Shown here: positions 1-8,559 of the stretch, in pieces | Position numbering within the stretch: the first letter of the stretch is position 1 | How the letters are laid out: each line of letters begins with the position of its first letter | Assembly (NCBI GenBank): GCA_023396415.1 | Contig: JAEWWJ010000059.1 | Location: 1 to 62,198 of the forward strand | Direction: 5' to 3' | Origin: Bacteroidota bacterium | GTDB lineage: Bacteria > Bacteroidota > Bacteroidia > Bacteroidales > F082 | DNA length: 62,198 bases | Position numbers and translations under genes: made by a program | The notes under the pieces: generated by a model | What the model was told of the DNA's origin: nothing | Database searches by the model: none | What the model saw: only the letters and a program-made list of their open reading frames with translations

Positions 1-1703
1 TCATTGGAATGATAACGGCCTTGGTCTCCATGTCGGAAGACAGCGAAGTGAAGCTAAAGCCCAATACCGTATTGGTTGCCGACTTTTCGGTTCCGGTGAG
101 TGATCGCAGTCCCAAAAACCCTTTTGAGAATTTCGATTTTTCTTCTTTCAAATCGAGCAATCCCATAGGGTTAAACGACATCCTTAAAAACATTGAGAAA
201 GCTGCCTCCGACCCCAACATTTCGGGAATCTATCTCGACCTTTCAGAAGTAAGCAGCGGCATGGCCAATCTTCAAGAAATACGCCAAAAACTCGTTGAAT
301 TTAAAGCCTCCGGAAAATGGATCATCACTTATGGAGAATCGTTCAGTCAAGGAGCATATTATTTGGCCAGTGTTTCTGATGAGATTTATTTGAATCCTAA
401 AGGGATGATTTTGTTTAAAGGTTTGAACAGTCAAATTGCTTTTTTAAAGCATATGCTCGAAAAAGTAGAGGTTGACATGCAAATTATTCGTGGGCCTAAC
501 AACCAGTTTAAGAGTGCTGTAGAGCCTTTTATGTATGAAAAGATGAGTGATGCCAACCGTTTACAAACCGAAAAGCTGCTCAATTCAGTGTGGAGCGACA
601 TGGTTGCCGATATTAGTGCAAGCAGAGGCATTAGCGTGGCCGAACTCAACAAAGCAGCCAACGAATTGGCAGTTTCAAACGCCAACAAAGCCTTAGAGTT
701 AAAATTCGTTGACGGACTTGCCTACAAAGATGAGATTCTAACGAAGCTACGCGCCAAAACAGATAAAACTGAAAAAGATAAAATTGAACAAGTTACCTTA
801 TCCAAATATACCAATGCCACTGTTGGTGAAGCATCGAAAAGTAAAAACAAAATTGCTATCATTTATGCTGTTGGTGAAATAGCAGGCGGAGAAGGATCGG
901 ACAACAGCATTGGTTCCGAAGGCCTTTCAAAAACCATTCGCAAAGCCAGAGAAGATGACAAAATTAAGGCCATCGTTTTGCGTGTAAATTCACCGGGCGG
1001 AAGTGCTTTGGCCTCTGAAATCATTCGTCGTGAAGTAGAATTGGCTAAAAATGAAAAACCTTTTATTGTTTCTATGGGTAATGTGGCTGCCTCGGGAGGC
1101 TATTGGATTTCAACCAATGCCGACTACATCTTTTCCGATGCAAACACCATCACCGGTTCCATTGGCGTGTTTGGCGTTATCCCTAATCTACAAAAGCTTT
1201 TCAACAACAAATTTGGAATTACTTTTGATAAGGCTATGACCAATGACAACGCTGATTTCATTGATGTGATGCAGCCACTGAGTGCATTTCAAGAAGCCAA
1301 AATTCAACAAGAGGTGGTTGAAATTTATAACGATTTTACCTCGTTGGTGGCTTCAACACGTAACCTGCGCCAAACTTTTGTTGATAGTATTGGACAAGGT
1401 CGCGTTTGGACCGGCACCGACGCCTTAGAAATTGGCTTGGTGGATGAAATTGGTGGTATAGAAAAAGCCATCGCATATGCAGCTGAAAAAGCTGAGTTGG
1501 GCACCGATTACCGAGTTACTGAGTTGCCCGAACAAAAAGATCCTTTCCGGCAACTCATTGAAGAGATGAGCGGTCAATCGCGCACCAAAGCTGCTTTGAA
1601 AGCTGAACTTGGTGAATATTACAACTACATTGAATATCTGCAAAGCGTGTCGAAAATGAAAGGTGTTCAAGCAAGAATGCCCTTTTATATTGACATCAGA
1701 TAA
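1..1703 (+). CDS. sppA: Signal peptide peptidase SppA, 67K type (5' end cut by window)
   Basis: Membrane-bound serine protease that degrades cleaved signal peptides in or at the inner membrane. The reading frame is open to the window edge. The usual N-terminal membrane anchor is largely outside, so the ATG at 9 is probably internal. Counting from that ATG, 564 residues remain, with the two tandem ClpP/crotonase-like domains of the long SppA class. The general-base lysine is about residue 168 in FKSAVEPF, and the nucleophile serine about residue 362 in NVAASGGYW. This Lys (N-domain)/Ser (C-domain) arrangement is known for E. coli SppA. The gene ends at TAA 1701-1703 and is followed at once by a strong hairpin shared with the convergent phosphatase gene. 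Identification is secure; only the true start is unseen. Confidence 0.95.
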   Translation, partial: IGMITALVSMSEDSEVKLKPNTVLVADFSVPVSDRSPKNPFENFDFSSFKSSNPIGLNDILKNIEKAASDPNISGIYLDLSEVSSGMANLQEIRQKLVEFKASGKWIITYGESFSQGAYYLASVSDEIYLNPKGMILFKGLNSQIAFLKHMLEKVEVDMQIIRGPNNQFKSAVEPFMYEKMSDANRLQTEKLLNSVWSDMVADISASRGISVAELNKAANELAVSNANKALELKFVDGLAYKDEILTKLRAKTDKTEKDKIEQVTLSKYTNATVGEASKSKNKIAIIYAVGEIAGGEGSDNSIGSEGLSKTIRKAREDDKIKAIVLRVNSPGGSALASEIIRREVELAKNEKPFIVSMGNVAASGGYWISTNADYIFSDANTITGSIGVFGVIPNLQKLFNNKFGITFDKAMTNDNADFIDVMQPLSAFQEAKIQQEVVEIYNDFTSLVASTRNLRQTFVDSIGQGRVWTGTDALEIGLVDEIGGIEKAIAYAAEKAELGTDYRVTELPEQKDPFRQLIEEMSGQSRTKAALKAELGEYYNYIEYLQSVSKMKGVQARMPFYIDIR

Positions 1704-1730
1704 TGGAAATAATGTTTCGGAAATAAAAAA

Positions 1731-1749
1731 AGGCGGGGTGAACCCGCCT
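1731..1749. terminator. Bidirectional rho-independent terminator
   Basis: The stem AGGCGGG/CCCGCCT with loop GTGAA is flanked by an A-run on the left and a T-run on the right. It can therefore end transcripts from both sppA (plus) and the acid phosphatase gene (minus), whose 3' ends face each other here. Confidence 0.85.
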
Positions 1750-1755
1750 TTTTTA

Positions 1756-2583
1756 TTAAAATCCCAGAAGACTTTTTTTCAAAGTATCAGCTAAAGCTTG
1801 TGGAGGCAATTTCAAATCGTATCCATGAAGTGCATCCACCCAATTGCCATAAACGGGATTGGGCAGCACAATCCATTTTTCGCCAAATGAATTGGCATAT
1901 TTAACGGTAGCTTCCGTGCGTAGTTGGGCATCATTGGTATCGAAAATACCATCAAAATCGCCCAGGTTATCACCAACAAACATGATAATTTCAAAGTTTT
2001 GGGCCACCAAGCTTCTTCTGGTATTTTTTTCAACGCCGTGGGTGCGCAACAACACATGGTCCTCATCGGCAAAAGGCAAGTGTTTTGCCTTTAAATTTTC
2101 AATTGTTGCTGCTTTGTATTTTTCTTTTCGGTTGCTGATGTAAAATATCGTAACTCCCTCATCTGCTGCTTTCTGCAAAAAGTTGACAACACCTTCAAGC
2201 GGTGCGGCATTGGCTTTGTTCATCCACTCATCCCATTGCACCGGGTAACCAAAATTACCTTTAATGGCAGCTGCCTGATAAGGAATATTATCTAAAACAG
2301 TTTCGTCAATATCGAGCACGATGGATAAAGGTCTGTTGTATTTTCGTTGCAGTGCCTGCTCCAATCGTAGAGTAGCAATGTTGTATGCTTGAAAGCAAAG
2401 CGCCTTATATTCGGCTGCAAATTGCTGATAGAGTGTGGCATACAAGCTTGGATCGGCCACAACCCCTGTTTTTTGCTTTAGAGTAACATTCCGGTTACTG
2501 CTACAAGCCAAGATGAGCGTGCTAAGCAAAGCCGCCCATAGAATTATCTGTGTAAATCGTTTCATAGTTTTTTTAATCTTCAT
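1756..2583 (-). CDS. HAD-family acid phosphatase lipoprotein, e(P4)/5'-nucleotidase type
   Basis: Predicted outer-membrane or periplasmic phosphomonoesterase of the HAD class B acid phosphatase family (PF03767), related to Haemophilus lipoprotein e(P4). The N-terminus is a lipoprotein signal with lipobox LILAC, placing the modified Cys at about residue 27. The catalytic DxDET signature is in LDIDETVLDN at about residues 91-100. A later FVGDNLGDFDG segment matches HAD motif IV, where acidic residues bind Mg2+. The length of 275 residues is normal. An alternative start, six codons in (position 2565), would give a more standard signal peptide; no Shine-Dalgarno sequence decides between them. The gene sits directly downstream of the nifJ terminator and is probably a single transcript. 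Substrate cannot be read from sequence; nucleotides or other phosphate esters are likely. Confidence 0.88.
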   Translation of the reverse strand: MKIKKTMKRFTQIILWAALLSTLILACSSNRNVTLKQKTGVVADPSLYATLYQQFAAEYKALCFQAYNIATLRLEQALQRKYNRPLSIVLDIDETVLDNIPYQAAAIKGNFGYPVQWDEWMNKANAAPLEGVVNFLQKAADEGVTIFYISNRKEKYKAATIENLKAKHLPFADEDHVLLRTHGVEKNTRRSLVAQNFEIIMFVGDNLGDFDGIFDTNDAQLRTEATVKYANSFGEKWIVLPNPVYGNWVDALHGYDLKLPPQALADTLKKSLLGF

Positions 2584-2597
2584 GCGAAAATAAAAAA

Positions 2598-2619
2598 AAG
2601 TCGGACGTGAATCCGACTT
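2598..2619 (-). terminator. Terminator downstream of nifJ
   Basis: The hairpin AAGTCGGA/TCCGACTT with a six-base loop is followed, on the minus strand, by a long T-run. It lies between the nifJ stop and the start of the acid phosphatase gene, so it separates the two transcripts. Confidence 0.85.
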
Positions 2620-2642
2620 TTTGATTTATTCAGTAATTGAAA

Positions 2643-5600
2643 CTATTCCTTTGAAAAATCCATAGCCTCTAAACGTTTGTACTGATTGTAACGCCATTTG
2701 GCATTTTCCAGGGCAATTTTACCAAGCTCGAGTGCATCAACAGGGAAAGTTTTTCCTAAAGACGAGAAACGCATTTCACTGTTGATAAAAGTGTGGTATT
2801 TATCCCAATCAGGTTCTTTGGAGTCGAGTTGGAAAGGATTTTTTCCTTCTGCTTCCAAAGCGGGGTTGAAGCGGAAAAGTTGCCAGTAACCCGCTTCAAC
2901 GGCCAATTTTGTTTGATGTTGTGACTGACCCATACCTATTTTCAATCCGTGATTGATGCAAGGAGAGTAGGCAATAATAATAGATGGCCCGGGGAAAGCC
3001 TCGGCCTCTTTCAACGCTTTGAGGAATTGATTTTGGTTGGCACCCATGGCCACTTGGGCAACATAAATGTAGCCGTAAGTCATCAACATGGCACCGAGGT
3101 CTTTTTTCTTCACACGCATTCCGGAGGTAGCAAACTTAGCCACAGCACCAACAGGAGTAGATTTAGAAGCTTGTCCGCCGGTGTTTGAATACACTTCGGT
3201 ATCCATCACCAGTACGTTTACATCTTCGCCGGAGGCCAAAACGTGGTCGAGGCCGCCAAAACCGATATCGTAAGCCCAACCATCGCCACCGAAAATCCAT
3301 TGCGATTTTTTAGTGAAATAGTGTTTCAGCCCTAACAGCTCCTTAGATAAATCGTCCTGCTTTGCTTCTAATGCTAAGGTCAAAGCTTCGGAGGCCTGAA
3401 CAGATTCGTTGGATTTATTCATATTTTCAATCCAGCTGGCAAAAACAGCTTTTCTGTTTTCATCTGTTTCGGTTTTTATAGCATCAGTTAAGCGTAAGCG
3501 TATTCTATCACGCAACTTGTTGGTGGCCAATGCCATTCCATAACCATATTCGGCATTGTCTTCAAACAAGCTGTTGGCCCAAGCAGGACCTTTGCCTTCG
3601 GCGTTTACAGTGTATGGAGTGCTGGGTGCAGATCCCCCATAAATGGAAGAACAACCTGTAGCATTTGAAACCATCATTCGGTCGCCGTAAAGCTGGGTAA
3701 TGGTTTTAATATAAGGTGTTTCGCCGCAACCGGCACAAGCTCCCGAGAACTCAAACAGCGGTTTTGCAAACTGGCTGTTTTTTACCGATTGGAACTTATC
3801 AACGATCTTGTCTTTATAACTTACTTTGTTAGCAAAATAATCCCAACGACCAACTTCAGCTTCTTGCGAATCGAGAGGCTTCATAATGAGGGCTTTTTCT
3901 TTTGCAGGACAAATATCAGCGCAGTTTCCGCAACCTGTACAGTCGAGCGGGCTCACTTGAATTCTGTATTTCAATGGAGCAAATTTCCCTCTTGTATCTT
4001 GGTATTCAGTTCCTTCGGGAGCATTGGCTTCTTCAAGTTCATTGACCAAGAACGGACGAATGGCGGCGTGAGGACAAACATACGAGCACTGGTTGCACTG
4101 CGTACAGCTATCAGATTGCCACTCGGGCACGTTAACAGCGATGCCGCGTTTTTCATATTGGGTAGTTCCGGCAGGGAAAGTTCCATCTTCGCGATGGGTG
4201 AAAACACTCACCGGAAGGTCATCACCCCTCATGCTATTGATAGGTCCAACAACATTTTTCACGAAATCGGGCATGCCTTCAACTTCAATTTCACCCTCAG
4301 GAACCAAATCCTTCCACTCTTGTGGTACAGCTATTTTCACCACTTCGCCTCCGCGATCAATGGCAGCATAATTCATTTTTACAATCATCTCGCCCTTGTT
4401 GCCATAGCTCTTCAGGGTAAAGGCTTTCATTTTTTCCACTGATTGCTCGTATGGAATAATTTCGGCAACTTTAAAGAAAGCTGACTGCATGATGGTGTTG
4501 GTGTGACCACCTAAACCAATCTCTTCGGCAATTTTAGTAGCATTGATGGTGTAAAACTCAATTTCTTTTTCAGCCAAAACTTTTTTGATGCTGTTGGGAA
4601 GCTTATTTTTTGTTTCTTCCTCGTCCCAAATGCTGTTCAACAAGAAAGTTCCTCCTTTTTTGATGCCGCGCAACATATCATACTTTTTGAGGTATGAAGG
4701 CACATGACAAGCTACAAAGTCAGGAGTACCAACAAGATAAGTCGAACGGATGGGGTGATCGCCAAAGCGAAGATGCGAAGTGGTGATACCACCCGATTTT
4801 TTGGAGTCATAAGCAAAATAAGCCTGCGCATACTTGTCGGTCGTTTCTCCAATAATTTTGATGGAGTTTTTGTTTGCACCAACCGTTCCATCTGAACCAA
4901 GTCCATAAAATTTAGCTGCATATGTTCCTTTGGGAGAAATACTGATTTCGGGCAACAGGGGCAGGGATAAGAAAGTAACATCATCTACTATTCCAACAGT
5001 GAAACCAGTTTTAGGCTCATTCATTTTCAGGTTGTTATACACAGAAACGATCATAGCCGGTGTGGTGTCTTTGGAACTGAGGCCATAGCGTCCTCCTACT
5101 ATAATAGGTGCATTGGGACGACCATAGAATATTTCTTTCACATCGAGAAGCAAAGGTTCGCCATTGGCACCGGGTTCTTTAGTACGATCGAGAACTGCGA
5201 TACGTTTTACTGTTTCAGGAATCACATTCAAGAAATACTTGGCCGAGAATGGACGGTACAAGTGAACGGCCACCAGACCTACTTTTTCGCCTTGTGCTGT
5301 AAGATAATCTATCGTTTCGCGAATGGTTTCGGTTACCGATCCCATGGCGATGATGATGTTTTCGGCATCGGGTGCACCATAATACACAAACGGATGATAC
5401 TCACGACCGGTCATTTTCGTAATTTCCTGCATATAATGTTCCACCAAATCAGGAATGGGCAAATAAAAGCTGTTAGAAGCTTCTCTTGATTGGAAGTAAA
5501 TATCAGGATTTTGAGCTGTGCCGCGTGTTACCGGATTATCAGGGTTCAGCGCACCATCACGAAAACGTTTGAGGGCCTCTAAGTCAAGAAGTGGTTTGAG

Positions 5601-6176
5601 ATCACTGTCATCGAAGTATTCCACCTTTTGGATTTCGTGTGAGGTACGGAAACCATCGAAAAAGTGTAAGAAAGGAATGCGTGATTTAATGGCTGCAAGG
5701 TGCGCAATGGCTGAAATATCCATAATTTCCTGCACGCTACCTGTCGCCAACATGGCAAAACCCGTTTGGCGGGCACTCATCACATCACTATGGTCACCAA
5801 AAATGGAGAGGGCTTGAGCAGCTAAGCTACGAGCACTCACATGAAAAACTGCCGGAAGCAACTCACCCGCCAACTTATACATATTGGGGATCATCAACAG
5901 CAGACCTTGCGAAGCGGTAAAGGTGGAGGTTAAAGCACCAGCTTGCAAAGAGCCGTGCACAGCACCCGCAGCTCCGCCTTCTGACTGCATTTCGGCAACA
6001 TGAACCGTTTCACCGAAAATGTTTTTCCGGCCATAAGAGGCCCACTCATCAACATACTCTGCCATGGTCGAGGAAGGCGTAATGGGGTAAATTGCCGCCA
6101 CTTCGCTGAACATGTACGCCACATGCGCTGCCGCGTAATTGCCATCGCATGTGATAAAGTTCTTCTTTTGTTTCAT
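2643..6176 (-). CDS. nifJ: Pyruvate:ferredoxin (flavodoxin) oxidoreductase
   Basis: Cytoplasmic enzyme that decarboxylates pyruvate to acetyl-CoA and CO2 and reduces ferredoxin; the reverse reaction is possible with strong reductant. At 1177 residues it is the full single-chain form. YPITPSS near residue 30 is the substrate/TPP-facing motif of domain I. Two 4Fe-4S motifs follow at about residue 690 (CTQCNQCSYVCP) and 745 (CTGCGNCADICP). The proximal-cluster cysteines are near 809 (GACAGCGETPY), and the TPP/Mg domain is at about 963-1010 (GDGWAYDIG and NTGGQASKSTP). In an organism that also encodes Rnf, the reduced ferredoxin would feed ion pumping. The gene is monocistronic: a terminator follows it, and a candidate -7 box TAATTTTG lies about 55 bases upstream. 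It is divergent from a DHOD-like gene. Confidence 0.97.
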   Translation of the reverse strand: MKQKKNFITCDGNYAAAHVAYMFSEVAAIYPITPSSTMAEYVDEWASYGRKNIFGETVHVAEMQSEGGAAGAVHGSLQAGALTSTFTASQGLLLMIPNMYKLAGELLPAVFHVSARSLAAQALSIFGDHSDVMSARQTGFAMLATGSVQEIMDISAIAHLAAIKSRIPFLHFFDGFRTSHEIQKVEYFDDSDLKPLLDLEALKRFRDGALNPDNPVTRGTAQNPDIYFQSREASNSFYLPIPDLVEHYMQEITKMTGREYHPFVYYGAPDAENIIIAMGSVTETIRETIDYLTAQGEKVGLVAVHLYRPFSAKYFLNVIPETVKRIAVLDRTKEPGANGEPLLLDVKEIFYGRPNAPIIVGGRYGLSSKDTTPAMIVSVYNNLKMNEPKTGFTVGIVDDVTFLSLPLLPEISISPKGTYAAKFYGLGSDGTVGANKNSIKIIGETTDKYAQAYFAYDSKKSGGITTSHLRFGDHPIRSTYLVGTPDFVACHVPSYLKKYDMLRGIKKGGTFLLNSIWDEEETKNKLPNSIKKVLAEKEIEFYTINATKIAEEIGLGGHTNTIMQSAFFKVAEIIPYEQSVEKMKAFTLKSYGNKGEMIVKMNYAAIDRGGEVVKIAVPQEWKDLVPEGEIEVEGMPDFVKNVVGPINSMRGDDLPVSVFTHREDGTFPAGTTQYEKRGIAVNVPEWQSDSCTQCNQCSYVCPHAAIRPFLVNELEEANAPEGTEYQDTRGKFAPLKYRIQVSPLDCTGCGNCADICPAKEKALIMKPLDSQEAEVGRWDYFANKVSYKDKIVDKFQSVKNSQFAKPLFEFSGACAGCGETPYIKTITQLYGDRMMVSNATGCSSIYGGSAPSTPYTVNAEGKGPAWANSLFEDNAEYGYGMALATNKLRDRIRLRLTDAIKTETDENRKAVFASWIENMNKSNESVQASEALTLALEAKQDDLSKELLGLKHYFTKKSQWIFGGDGWAYDIGFGGLDHVLASGEDVNVLVMDTEVYSNTGGQASKSTPVGAVAKFATSGMRVKKKDLGAMLMTYGYIYVAQVAMGANQNQFLKALKEAEAFPGPSIIIAYSPCINHGLKIGMGQSQHQTKLAVEAGYWQLFRFNPALEAEGKNPFQLDSKEPDWDKYHTFINSEMRFSSLGKTFPVDALELGKIALENAKWRYNQYKRLEAMDFSKE

Positions 6177-6230
6177 ATTATATTTATTATTAAGCTTTTA
6201 CTAAATCGTTCGCTACAATTAAAGAAAGCA

Positions 6231-6238
6231 CAAAATTA
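6231..6238 (-). promoter_or_regulatory. Candidate -7 box for nifJ
   Basis: The minus strand reads TAATTTTG, matching the Bacteroidota -7 consensus TAnnTTTG, about 55 bases before the nifJ ATG. No convincing -33 TTG is found at 19-22 bases, so the call rests on the -7 element alone. The rest of the 233-base divergent spacer is AT-rich. A weaker plus-strand box, TATTTTTA at 6350-6357, may serve the DHOD-like gene. Confidence 0.4.
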
Positions 6239-6409
6239 ACCAATATTAAAAAACGGAACACCTTTTTCGCACCCTGAGATGAGGCTAAACCCCTAATTTA
6301 TAATGATTATAGATTACAGAGGGCATTTCATCTCGCATGAAAAATTGTTTATTTTTACACCACATTTTTTTATTGAATTTAGATTATTTATTTCAAAACA
6401 TGTAACAAT

Positions 6410-7423
6410 ATGAATCTCAGCACAAAGTATCTTGGTTTAACCCTAAAAAACCCCATTATTGTTGGCGCCAGCAATTTGGTTACCGACCTCGACATGCTAA
6501 AAAAACTCGAGGAGGCCGGTGCCTCTGCAATCGTTTACAAATCGCTCTTTGAAGAGCAGATACAGCTTGAAAACTTAGAACTGTACCGCACTATGAGTGA
6601 ATACAGCGAGCGCAATGCAGAAATGATAAGTCTTTTTCCCGAAAACGCCTTCGAGGTTGGTCCCGAAGAGTTTCTGATGAAGTTTGCCGCCGCAAAAAAA
6701 GCTCTCAACATTCCACTTATTGCCAGCCTTAATGCCGTGTATGATGATTCATGGTACTCCTACGCTCAGAAGCTGGAGGCCGCCGGAGCCGATGCCTTAG
6801 AAATTAATTTTTATGCCGTTCCTACTGAGTTTGATGTAGATGGCCGTGGCATCTTGAACGAAGAACTCGATGTGATTGAAGGCATCAAGAAAGTTGTTTC
6901 CGTTCCTGTGAGTGTGAAATTAAGCCCTTACTACACCAACCAACTGTACACCATCGCTGAAATGGACAAGCGGGGTGCCGATGGTTTTGTACTGTTCAAT
7001 CGCCTCTTCCAACCCGACATCAATATTGAAACCGAAAAACATCATTTCCCCTATAACCTCAGCCACGAGCAAGACAACCGTCTGACCTTGCGGTTTGCCG
7101 GTTTGCTCTATGGAAAAGTTAACGCCGGCATCTGTGCCAACAATGGCATTTTTAATGGCGCCGATGTTATCAAAATGATTTTGGCAGGTGCCGATGCCGT
7201 GCAGGTAGTAAGCACCATCTATAAAAACGGACCCAAACAAATTACCCGAATGTTAAACGATATAGAAGCATGGATGACAGCCAAAGATTACAAATCTTTG
7301 GACGAGTTTCGCGGTAAATTGTCGAACGAAAAAACCAAAGACCCCCACACCTATCGTAGGGCACAATATGTTGATATTCTGATGAAATCGAATGAAATAT
7401 TCAAAAATTATCCAATGGTTTAA
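6410..7423 (+). CDS. Dihydroorotate dehydrogenase-like flavoprotein
   Basis: A 337-residue FMN-binding TIM-barrel protein of the class 1 DHOD superfamily (PF01180). The N-terminus, with LGLTLKNPIIVGASNL, is characteristic, as are SVKLSPYYTN (around 165) and the C-terminal phosphate-binding segments GICANNGIFNGADVIK and GADAVQVVSTIYKNG. It is probably not the pyrimidine-pathway PyrD: this subgroup is annotated across Bacteroidota only as DHOD-like, and no pyr genes are nearby. The divergent position beside nifJ suggests a redox role using ferredoxin or NAD(P)H, but that is inference. The gene stands alone, ending at a strong terminator. The start ATG follows an AT-rich leader without a Shine-Dalgarno sequence. 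Confidence 0.85.
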   Translation: MNLSTKYLGLTLKNPIIVGASNLVTDLDMLKKLEEAGASAIVYKSLFEEQIQLENLELYRTMSEYSERNAEMISLFPENAFEVGPEEFLMKFAAAKKALNIPLIASLNAVYDDSWYSYAQKLEAAGADALEINFYAVPTEFDVDGRGILNEELDVIEGIKKVVSVPVSVKLSPYYTNQLYTIAEMDKRGADGFVLFNRLFQPDINIETEKHHFPYNLSHEQDNRLTLRFAGLLYGKVNAGICANNGIFNGADVIKMILAGADAVQVVSTIYKNGPKQITRMLNDIEAWMTAKDYKSLDEFRGKLSNEKTKDPHTYRRAQYVDILMKSNEIFKNYPMV

Positions 7424-7445
7424 TGCGTATTGCATTGACGTTGAA

Positions 7446-7480
7446 AAGGCTGTCTGCTCCATCAGACAGCCTTTTTTTGT
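7446..7480 (+). terminator. Terminator after the DHOD-like gene
   Basis: A perfect 11-bp stem AAGGCTGTCTG/CAGACAGCCTT (7446-7456 and 7463-7473) with loop CTCCAT is followed by seven T residues. It lies 23 bases past the stop codon. Confidence 0.93.
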
Positions 7481-7539
7481 CCGAATATGAATCCACTATC
7501 GTCAGCATCAAATGATTTCGTTCGCGCTTTTTGACAACC

Positions 7540-7571
7540 TTGGTGCGCTGCACACAAAATAACTACCTTTA
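7540..7571 (+). promoter_or_regulatory. Candidate Bacteroidota promoter for cvfB
   Basis: TTG at 7540-7542 and TACCTTTA at 7564-7571 are separated by 21 bases. This is close to the phylum consensus TTG-N19/21-TAnnTTTG, with the final G replaced by A. The cvfB ATG is 20 bases further on. Confidence 0.45.
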
Positions 7572-7591
7572 TCGGCTCAATTTCATTTCAC

Positions 7592-8434
7592 ATGACAGAA
7601 AAATATATCGCCGGAAAAACCAACCAACTCACCATTGATCACTTTGAAGCTCAGGGTGCTTATCTCAAAGATGGGACAGGATCGCAGGTACTGCTGCCCA
7701 CCAAATGGATTCCGGCACGAAGCAAAGAAGGCGACTTGATAGAAGTTTTTATTTACTTCGATTCCGACGACCGACCCATTGCTACAACCACAAAACCTTT
7801 CGCTCAGCTGAACGAAGTAGCCTACTTAGAAGCTGCCGACGTGAACAGCACCGGTGCTTTCCTGAATTGGGGCCTCGAAAAACAATTGTTGGTGCCTTAC
7901 CGTGAACAAAAAGCGAAAATGATTGAAGGTAAGAAATACCTCGTTTACCTTTTTGCCGATCCGCAGTCGGGGCGCATCGCAGCTTCGGCTAAGATTGAAA
8001 GGTTTATTGACAAAACACCTCCCGAATATACCGAGGGTCAGGAAGTTGAAATCATCCTTTGGGAAAAAACCGATTTGGGATACAAAGCCATCATCAACAG
8101 CAGCCACCAAGGTCTACTGTATGAAAATGAAGTGTTTGAAAAAATGCAAAAAGGCCTCAAACGAACAGCCTACATCTCAAAGTTGCGCGAAGATGGAAAA
8201 ATTGACCTTAGACTACTGAAACCCGGGTATGACAAAGTAGAAGATTTGGCACAGAAAATAGTTCATGAACTTCAAAAAAATCGTGGTTTTCTTCCACTAA
8301 ACGACAAAAGTGATGCCGAAGACGTGTACGACATCCTCGAAATGAGCAAAAAAAACTTTAAAAAAGCTATCGGTTTGTTGTATAAAAACAAACAAATACG
8401 CTTTGGCGATGATGGGGTTTATCTGATAAAATAA
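7592..8434 (+). CDS. cvfB: CvfB-like S1 RNA-binding protein
   Basis: A 280-residue cytoplasmic protein built from tandem S1/OB-fold domains and a C-terminal winged-helix-like segment, as in CvfB/YitL of Firmicutes and its Bacteroidota homologs. The S1-like units cover about residues 5-65, 68-135 and 145-210; the second begins around VAYLEAADVNSTGAFLNWG. The C-terminal region (about 225-280) matches the usual ending, with VYDILEMSKKNFKKAIGLLYK followed by IRFGDDGVYLIK-like residues. Members bind RNA and influence virulence or stress gene expression in Firmicutes; the role in Bacteroidota is not established. The gene has its own candidate promoter and a terminator, so it is probably transcribed alone. 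Length and domain order are normal. Confidence 0.85.
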   Translation: MTEKYIAGKTNQLTIDHFEAQGAYLKDGTGSQVLLPTKWIPARSKEGDLIEVFIYFDSDDRPIATTTKPFAQLNEVAYLEAADVNSTGAFLNWGLEKQLLVPYREQKAKMIEGKKYLVYLFADPQSGRIAASAKIERFIDKTPPEYTEGQEVEIILWEKTDLGYKAIINSSHQGLLYENEVFEKMQKGLKRTAYISKLREDGKIDLRLLKPGYDKVEDLAQKIVHELQKNRGFLPLNDKSDAEDVYDILEMSKKNFKKAIGLLYKNKQIRFGDDGVYLIK

Positions 8435-8459
8435 ACCGTTATCCCCTTCCCTTATTAGA

Positions 8460-8491
8460 AACCGGATGTTTTTCAACATTCGGTTTTTTTA
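8460..8491 (+). terminator. Terminator after cvfB
   Basis: The stem AACCGGATGTT (8460-8470) pairs with AACATTCGGTT (8475-8485) with one G:T pair. The loop is TTTC and a T-run follows, 25 bases past the cvfB stop. Confidence 0.88.
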
Positions 8492-8503
8492 GGAAAAAAA
8501 CAC

Positions 8504-8533
8504 TTGACAACGACGGTAAATCATATATCTTTG
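8504..8533 (+). promoter_or_regulatory. Strong Bacteroidota-type promoter for the SPFH operon
   Basis: TTG at 8504-8506, a 19-base spacer and TATCTTTG at 8526-8533 match TTG-N19-TAnnTTTG exactly. Transcription would start near 8540, about 20 bases before the SPFH-gene ATG at 8560. It is the best promoter match I found in the window. Confidence 0.75.
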
Positions 8534-8559
8534 TAATATCATTTTAATATCATTTCAAA

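Noticed and set aside
3789..4442. 217-codon plus-strand open frame
   Set aside because: It is antisense to the well-conserved nifJ reading frame, and its translation shows no domain or plausible composition.
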